Position numbers and translations under genes: made by a program. The notes under the pieces are model-generated. The model searched no databases. It was not told the DNA's origin and saw only the letters and a program-made list of their open reading frames with translations. Below are positions 7,156 through 10,794 of a stretch of 10,794 nucleotides of DNA, in pieces. Source of the stretch: Bacteroidota bacterium (lineage in GTDB: Bacteria > Bacteroidota > Bacteroidia > Chitinophagales > Chitinophagaceae); assembly GCA_023427575.1 (NCBI GenBank), contig JAEZAY010000501.1, positions 1 through 10,794 of the forward strand. Reading direction: 5' to 3'. Every line of letters begins with the position of its first letter. Position 1 is the first letter of the stretch.

Positions 7156-7458
7156 ATGAAACATATTACCGTTACGGAACTCCGCGATCAGATAAAGGCT
7201 CATGATGCTCCTTTATTGATCGATGTACGGGAACCGTATGAACATGAGGATTACAATATCGGCGGAACCCTGATGCCGCTTTCAGAACTTTTTGAACATA
7301 TCGACAAAATTCCCGGCGATGTACCCGTAGTCGTTTATTGCCGGATGGGAATCCGCAGCCAGATCGCGATCCAGCGGCTGGAAGCGAAATTCGGGTTTAG
7401 GAACCTGATAAATCTTCAGGGCGGCATTGAAGCCTGGCGGAAAACGGACCCGAATTAA
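7156..7458 (+). CDS. Single-domain rhodanese-like protein
   Basis: A 100-residue protein consisting of one rhodanese domain, which handles persulfide sulfur on a cysteine (for example, sulfurtransfer from thiosulfate or a protein donor). It has the CH2A-like LLIDVREPYEHEDYNIGG segment (20-37) and the active-site loop C62-RMGIR-S68 after strand VVVYC. LQGGIEAWR (88-95) is the typical C-terminal signature. No signal peptide is seen, so it should be cytoplasmic. It resembles GlpE/PspE-class proteins, but the substrate cannot be read from sequence. The frame is open further upstream into kup, but the ATG at 7156 gives the normal domain start and leaves a 7-base gap after the kup stop, pointing to one transcript. 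A weak terminator-like hairpin follows. Confidence 0.93.
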   Translation: MKHITVTELRDQIKAHDAPLLIDVREPYEHEDYNIGGTLMPLSELFEHIDKIPGDVPVVVYCRMGIRSQIAIQRLEAKFGFRNLINLQGGIEAWRKTDPN

Positions 7459-7471
7459 AAAAAAGCGCGGC

Positions 7472-7495
7472 AAATCCCGATGGGGGTTTTGTTTT
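7472..7495 (+). terminator. Weak intrinsic terminator-like hairpin after the rhodanese gene
   Basis: Arms AAATCCC (7472-7478) and GGGGTTT (7483-7489) pair over 7 bp with one G-U, closing a 4-base loop. A broken T-rich tail (TGTTTT) follows. The stem is short and partly A-T, so the call is tentative. It would separate the kup-rhodanese unit from the hydrolases. Confidence 0.38.
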
Positions 7496-7522
7496 GAACG
7501 GAGCAGATAAATGGTAACTTTC
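7493..7522 (+). promoter_or_regulatory. Candidate promoter for the hydrolase pair
   Basis: TTTG at 7493-7496 and TAACTTTC at 7515-7522 are 18 bases apart. This matches the Bacteroidota -33/-7 arrangement (TTTG, TAnnTTTG) with one mismatch in the last base. The start codon lies about 35 bases downstream. It overlaps the tail of the preceding terminator-like hairpin. Confidence 0.35.
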
Positions 7523-7556
7523 TAACCGGATTTAATCACTTCTATATCTGCACGCA

Positions 7557-8339
7557 TTGACCATCGTATACATTTTTTCCGGTCTGATTTTTCTAATGCT
7601 CCTGATCTACCTGTTGCAGGACAGGTTTATTTTCAAGCCGGAAAAACTTCGGGCAGATTTTGTTTACCGCTATGATATTCCATTCAAAGAACTGTTTTTC
7701 CAGGTAGAAAAAGGCGTTGTCATAAACGGTTTGCATTTTTACCGCGAGAAGCCGATGGGTCTGATCCTGTACTTCCATGGCAATAGCCGGAGCATTAAAG
7801 GATGGGCGAAATATGCCCGTGATTTTTACCGGTACGACTATGATGTGGTTCTTGTTGACTACAGAGGTTTTGGTAAGAGCACCGGCAAAAGATCGGAAAA
7901 GCGCATGCTGGCCGATATGCAGTTTGTTTATAAAAATCTGACCCGGCATTATCCCGAACACCATATAATAGTTTATGGCCGGAGCCTGGGCAGCGGGTTT
8001 GCGGCAAAGATCGCTTCGGAAAACAAACCCCGGTATTTGATTCTCGATGCACCCTATTATAATTTCCGGAAAGTAATCGAGCGGTTTATTCCGGTACTGC
8101 CGGTTCGGTGGGTACTGCGCTATCATTTGCGAACCGATCGCTGGATCAGGTATGTAAACTGCCATACTTATATTATCCACGGTACAAAAGACCGGCTGAT
8201 CCCGATCCGCCACAGCGAAACCCTGCAGAAGATCAATCCTTCAAAGATCACTTTGATCCGTATTGAAGGCGGCAGGCATAATAATCTGCCTACATTCCCC
8301 GAGTATCATAATTTTGTGCGCGATATCCTGAAGTATTAA
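7557..8339 (+). CDS. Membrane-anchored alpha/beta hydrolase, BEM46/ABHD13-like (first of tandem pair)
   Basis: A 260-residue serine hydrolase with one N-terminal membrane helix (about 3-20), followed by a catalytic domain. LILYFHGNSRS (69-79) gives the HGN oxyanion motif. VDYRGFGKSTG (100-110) is typical of the BEM46/ABHD13/YfhR group. The nucleophile S143 is in GRSLGSG, the probable acid D212 in HGTKDRLIP, and the histidine H241 in GGRHNN. Natural substrates are unknown; esterase or acyl-hydrolase activity is the family expectation. The start is probably TTG at 7557. An in-frame TAA sits at 7533, and the first ATG (7596) would cut into the membrane helix. The only other choice is CTG at 7548. 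A related hydrolase follows after 19 bases, so the two look like a tandem duplication in one transcript. Confidence 0.87.
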   Translation: MTIVYIFSGLIFLMLLIYLLQDRFIFKPEKLRADFVYRYDIPFKELFFQVEKGVVINGLHFYREKPMGLILYFHGNSRSIKGWAKYARDFYRYDYDVVLVDYRGFGKSTGKRSEKRMLADMQFVYKNLTRHYPEHHIIVYGRSLGSGFAAKIASENKPRYLILDAPYYNFRKVIERFIPVLPVRWVLRYHLRTDRWIRYVNCHTYIIHGTKDRLIPIRHSETLQKINPSKITLIRIEGGRHNNLPTFPEYHNFVRDILKY

Positions 8340-8358
8340 ACCTAACAGTTGTTTAAAG

Positions 8359-9177
8359 GTGGACCGGAATAAAGCGAAAAGAAAAAAATGGCTCGCGGCA
8401 CTGAAAATTATTATTCTGGTGTATTGTATAATCGGCATCCTGCTGTTTTATCTGCAGGATCATCTCCTGTTTCATCCTGAACCGCTGGATAAAGGCCATT
8501 CCTATGCATTTTCCCAGCCTTTCCGCGAGCTAAATATTCCGTATTCCGCCGGTTCAAATATCAATGTAATCCAGTTTGTTTCGGATTCCATTCCAAAAGG
8601 CGTGGTTTTGTATTTTCATGGAAACCGGGATAATATTGCGCGGTACGCCCCCTTGTCTTCACAATTTACAAAAAACGGGTACGAGATCTGGATGATCGAT
8701 TATCCGGGATTTGGTAAAAGCACCGGCCCTTTTACTGAAGCGGCTTTATATGACTGGGCGCTTACATTTTATAAACTGGCCCGGGCAAGATATTCGCCCG
8801 ATAGCATCATCATTTATGGAAAATCGCTGGGTACAGGCATGGCCACACAGCTTGCATCGGTGCGAGACTGCAAACATCTGATACTTGAAACTCCTTTTTA
8901 TAGTTTGCCTTCAGTTGTAGGCTTTTGGCTTCCCCTGCATCCGGTAAACCACCTCATTCATTATAAATTTCCCAACGGGCAATATTTGCAAAAGGTAACG
9001 GCACCGGTGACAATATTTACCGGCACTGATGATCTCACCATTCCGCTGCGAAACAGCCAAAGGCTGCAGCCTTCTTTAAAAACAGGCGATGAGTTCATAG
9101 TAGTAGAAGGCGGATCGCATAACGATCTTTTTAAATTTAAAACCTACACGCAAAAAATAGATTTACTGCTTAATTGA
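8359..9177 (+). CDS. Membrane-anchored alpha/beta hydrolase, BEM46/ABHD13-like (second of tandem pair)
   Basis: A 272-residue paralogue of the preceding protein. After a strongly basic N-terminus (NKAKRKKW) comes one membrane helix (about 13-32), so the N-terminus should face the cytoplasm and the catalytic domain the periplasm if the positive-inside rule holds. Both proteins then read YL-QD with a nearby F-x-P-E and an F-K/R-EL segment. Catalytic features: VVLYFHGNRDN (82-92), IDYPGFGKSTG (113-123), nucleophile S156 in GKSLGTG, probable acid D225 in TGTDDLTIP, and H254 in GGSHND. The start is GTG at 8359; the nearby ATG at 8388 is out of frame. It lies 19 bases after the first hydrolase. The two copies differ widely outside the motifs, so the duplication is old. 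Substrate unknown. Confidence 0.87.
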   Translation: MDRNKAKRKKWLAALKIIILVYCIIGILLFYLQDHLLFHPEPLDKGHSYAFSQPFRELNIPYSAGSNINVIQFVSDSIPKGVVLYFHGNRDNIARYAPLSSQFTKNGYEIWMIDYPGFGKSTGPFTEAALYDWALTFYKLARARYSPDSIIIYGKSLGTGMATQLASVRDCKHLILETPFYSLPSVVGFWLPLHPVNHLIHYKFPNGQYLQKVTAPVTIFTGTDDLTIPLRNSQRLQPSLKTGDEFIVVEGGSHNDLFKFKTYTQKIDLLLN

Positions 9178-9277
9178 TTTGAATTAAGAATTTTGGCCTT
9201 TTTTGCTTCGATCGTTTATCTGTTAACGTGATTTTTCGTTTTCCTTCCCGTTTTTTCGCGAGGGATCGATTGCGGTA

Positions 9278-9308
9278 TTGACATTACGGAATATTATGAT
9301 TAGGTTTA
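9278..9308 (+). promoter_or_regulatory. Candidate promoter in the gap before the HTH/TPR-like gene
   Basis: TTG at 9278-9280 and TAGGTTTA at 9301-9308 (one mismatch to TAnnTTTG) are 20 bases apart. If used, it gives a leader of about 150 bases before the ATG at 9465. The 287-base gap (9178-9464) holds no open frame that looks coding and no good terminator for the hydrolases. Its early part is T-rich. Confidence 0.3.
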
Positions 9309-9331
9309 ATATCTCTTAGTCCAACCCCTTC

Positions 9332-9348
9332 TGAACGCGCCCGGTTCA
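9332..9348 (+). repeat. Short inverted repeat in the leader of the HTH/TPR-like gene
   Basis: TGAAC (9332-9336) and GTTCA (9344-9348) form a 5-bp inverted repeat around seven G+C bases. It lies about 24 bases downstream of the candidate -7 element, so it could be an operator half-site pair or the base of a small leader hairpin. Such a short repeat can occur by chance. Confidence 0.25.
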
Positions 9349-9435
9349 CCACAATTCCAGTTGCTGCCACATACATCGTTTTTAATTCCGCCCTCCAGCC
9401 AATCCTGATTAACCATATTGGAGCTTTGATTCAGA

Positions 9436-9454
9436 TAGTTACAAACAATAACTA
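9436..9454 (+). promoter_or_regulatory. Palindromic operator candidate just upstream of the HTH/TPR-like gene
   Basis: TAGTTA (9436-9441) and TAACTA (9449-9454) form a perfect 6-bp inverted repeat with a 7-base spacer, ten bases before the ATG. A G-rich GGGGGA ribosome-site-like stretch (9456-9461) follows. The symmetry and place suit a binding site for a dimeric protein, possibly the product of the gene itself. That link is inference. Confidence 0.35.
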
Positions 9455-9464
9455 GTGGGGGAAT

Positions 9465-10679
9465 ATGGATACCAATCAAATTGAATTACTGAGGCAAGAA
9501 ATTGAGAAGAAGCTCGGACGGAAAATCATCTCATCGTCGGATTGCCATTATATCTGCGCGGAGATTTCACACTGGGTGAAATGCAAGATCAGCTTTAATA
9601 CCATCCGGAGATTTTTCAACCTGATGAAAACCAGTCACCAGCCTTCTTTATATACCCTTAATGTTCTGGCATCGTACTGTGGCTATTCCTCTTATGATGA
9701 ATTTTGCAGAACCAAGCAAAAGGAAAATACTCCCGGGTTTGATATGCAGGGATCCCGGCTTCTTAATTACCTGGTTTTTCTGTTCAAAAATATCGAGGTT
9801 AGAAATAACAATGATGCCACCTGTTTCAGCATCATGCAATACACCATTAATTATCTTGAACAGCAAACGCATATCATCGATCGGTTCCAGCGCGAGATCG
9901 CGAAGATCAGGAACGGTCAGGTTTTCTATTTTGAGCAATGTGTAAATACCGATAAGCTAAACAGCTTTTATGGTGAAGGTTTGCGATATTATCTTCATGA
10001 AAAGAGAACGCCTGAATCGCAGATCTTTGGTTACTCGTTGCTATGCCTCCGCAGCTGGCTGAATGGAAATACGGAAGAGCTGATGGATCATTACAATACC
10101 GTGATGAAATTTAATATCAGCACGCAAACCCCGCCATCTGTTTCGGCCCGGTATTTCGCCACTCAGTTGTATCACAGCTCGGTGCTGGGTTTGAACCCGG
10201 AGCGGATCCTGATAAATGCACGGCAATATTTTGCTTCCATCTCCTCTTTCCGCGACAATTTCACTTCATTTCACTGTTTTGAAACAATTATCGCGGAAGC
10301 CCTGGTTCATGTGGGACAATACGAAGAGTCGATATACTATCTGGATGTAATTTATAAGAAAATGAAAATGTCGGTTCCAACCCAACTAACCGAGTCGCTA
10401 CTGCAGACCATCTACCTTTTAAAAGCCACTTCATTTTCGCAGATGGGAAAAAAGTCGAAGGCGCTGGAGTTGCTGCAGCTGGTCGATCCGGTTAAGTTCT
10501 ACGTGTTATCGTACAAATATTACAATGCGCTCTATCTGATTCTGAAAAAAGCCAACCGCAGCGGAACGGTCCATATTGAGCAGGCACATGAGCTGATCAA
10601 ATTAACAGGCTTCACGCGACTTATCAGTTTATACGCACCGGTTTCCGGATCCACGGAAATTATGAATCACCAGTCCTGA
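9465..10679 (+). CDS. Putative Xre-like HTH plus TPR-like helical-repeat protein
   Basis: A 404-residue protein without signal peptide or membrane helix. Residues about 1-82 form a domain I recognise from many uncharacterised Bacteroidota proteins. Its helix-turn-helix-like part is SDCHYICAEISHWVK-CKIS-FNTIRRFFNLMK. This is followed by the Xre-type trailer PSLYTLNVLASYCGYSSYDEF (60-80), in which PS-x2-TL-x2-LA-x-Y-x-G matches the usual end of Xre HTH domains. Residues about 95-390 are all helical, and at least 270-385 look like TPR hairpins (EALVHVGQYEESIYYLDVIYKK; KATSFSQMGKKSKALELLQLV). The arrangement resembles HTH-plus-TPR one-component regulators of the RRNPP type, but sequence identity to them is not claimed. 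The N-terminal domain is cysteine-rich (C27, C31, C40, C72, C81). The ATG at 9465 has GGGGGA in front. DNA binding is inferred. Confidence 0.75.
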   Translation: MDTNQIELLRQEIEKKLGRKIISSSDCHYICAEISHWVKCKISFNTIRRFFNLMKTSHQPSLYTLNVLASYCGYSSYDEFCRTKQKENTPGFDMQGSRLLNYLVFLFKNIEVRNNNDATCFSIMQYTINYLEQQTHIIDRFQREIAKIRNGQVFYFEQCVNTDKLNSFYGEGLRYYLHEKRTPESQIFGYSLLCLRSWLNGNTEELMDHYNTVMKFNISTQTPPSVSARYFATQLYHSSVLGLNPERILINARQYFASISSFRDNFTSFHCFETIIAEALVHVGQYEESIYYLDVIYKKMKMSVPTQLTESLLQTIYLLKATSFSQMGKKSKALELLQLVDPVKFYVLSYKYYNALYLILKKANRSGTVHIEQAHELIKLTGFTRLISLYAPVSGSTEIMNHQS

Positions 10680-10782
10680 TTTTATTTTACGGTGACAGGA
10701 TCATTAGTGTCCGGGTAAATGTATTCAATGGGCATCGGAAGAAATCCGTTAAGAAAATTGAAACGGACGGCGTAAAATAAAA
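10680..10782. repeat. Perfect 12-bp inverted repeat spanning the downstream intergenic stretch
   Basis: TTTTATTTTACG (10680-10691), starting right after the stop of the HTH/TPR-like gene, is the exact reverse complement of CGTAAAATAAAA (10771-10782), 79 bases apart. Smaller complementary pairs lie inside: GTCCG (10709-10713) with CGGAC (10764-10768), and TCCGTT (10745-10750) with AACGGA (10762-10767), the last two pairings being mutually exclusive. The 115 bases to the window edge hold no convincing gene. It could be a structured 3' end or small RNA, or chance in A+T-rich sequence. Confidence 0.35.
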
Positions 10783-10794
10783 ACAGTTGTTACC

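Noticed and set aside
7593..8213. Minus-strand 206-codon open frame inside the first hydrolase
   Set aside because: It is antisense to a hydrolase with an intact catalytic triad. The translation shows no family motif.
9178..9275. Terminator after the second hydrolase
   Set aside because: T-runs are present (for example at 9200-9205), but no stem of useful length precedes them.
10682..10789. Minus-strand reading frame with a protein-like end (PMPIEYIYPDTNDPVTVK) at the right edge
   Set aside because: A TAA in the same frame at 10790-10792 closes it before the edge, leaving at most 35 codons and only 17 from an ATG (10735). It could be the tail of a broken or frame-shifted gene, but the window does not show enough.

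Overview
The window looks like a chromosomal segment of a member of the Bacteroidota, most likely in or near the Chitinophagaceae. This rests on several things: PurQ is a separate small subunit; there is a DUF6427-like membrane protein; the candidate promoters resemble the Bacteroidota TAnnTTTG -7 element; most start codons lack a Shine-Dalgarno sequence; and the last gene encodes an N-terminal domain of a kind I associate with this phylum. No mobile element, phage gene, CRISPR array, tRNA or rRNA was seen. The family-level placement is an inference.

Left half (1-4923), all on the minus strand. In transcription order the genes are a secreted, probably beta-propeller-like protein of unknown function (4923-3391), a polytopic DUF6427-like membrane protein (3380-2391), PurQ of purine synthesis (2358-1651), a small exported DsbD-alpha-type domain (1597-1145), and the electron-conducting membrane protein DsbD (1070 to beyond the left edge). 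Gaps are 10, 32, 53 and 74 bases. The first three could form one transcript. A good intrinsic terminator-like hairpin lies between the last two genes. The most notable point is in this thiol-redox pair. The N-terminal domain of DsbD has lost both cysteines of its usual active site, while the small separate protein next to it keeps the C-N-D-x-Q-C motif. This suggests that the substrate-facing domain has moved onto a separate polypeptide.

Middle (4924-5156) is a divergent intergenic region. It has a perfect match to the -7 element just upstream of kup and, further upstream, a hairpin plus short direct repeats.

Right half (5157-10679), all on the plus strand. It holds the potassium transporter Kup (5157-7148), a single-domain rhodanese (7156-7458) in the same likely operon, two tandem membrane-anchored alpha/beta hydrolases of the BEM46/ABHD13 type (7557-8339 and 8359-9177), and a 404-residue protein (9465-10679). 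That last protein has an Xre-like DNA-binding-type N-terminus followed by a long helical, TPR-like region. It is preceded by a 287-base intergenic stretch with a promoter candidate and two small inverted repeats. The final 115 bases hold no convincing gene but are spanned by a perfect 12-bp inverted repeat.

No single pathway unites the window. The functional units are periplasmic thiol reduction (dsbD plus its satellite domain), de novo purine synthesis (purQ), potassium uptake (kup), a hydrolase pair of unknown substrate, and a possible one-component regulator.
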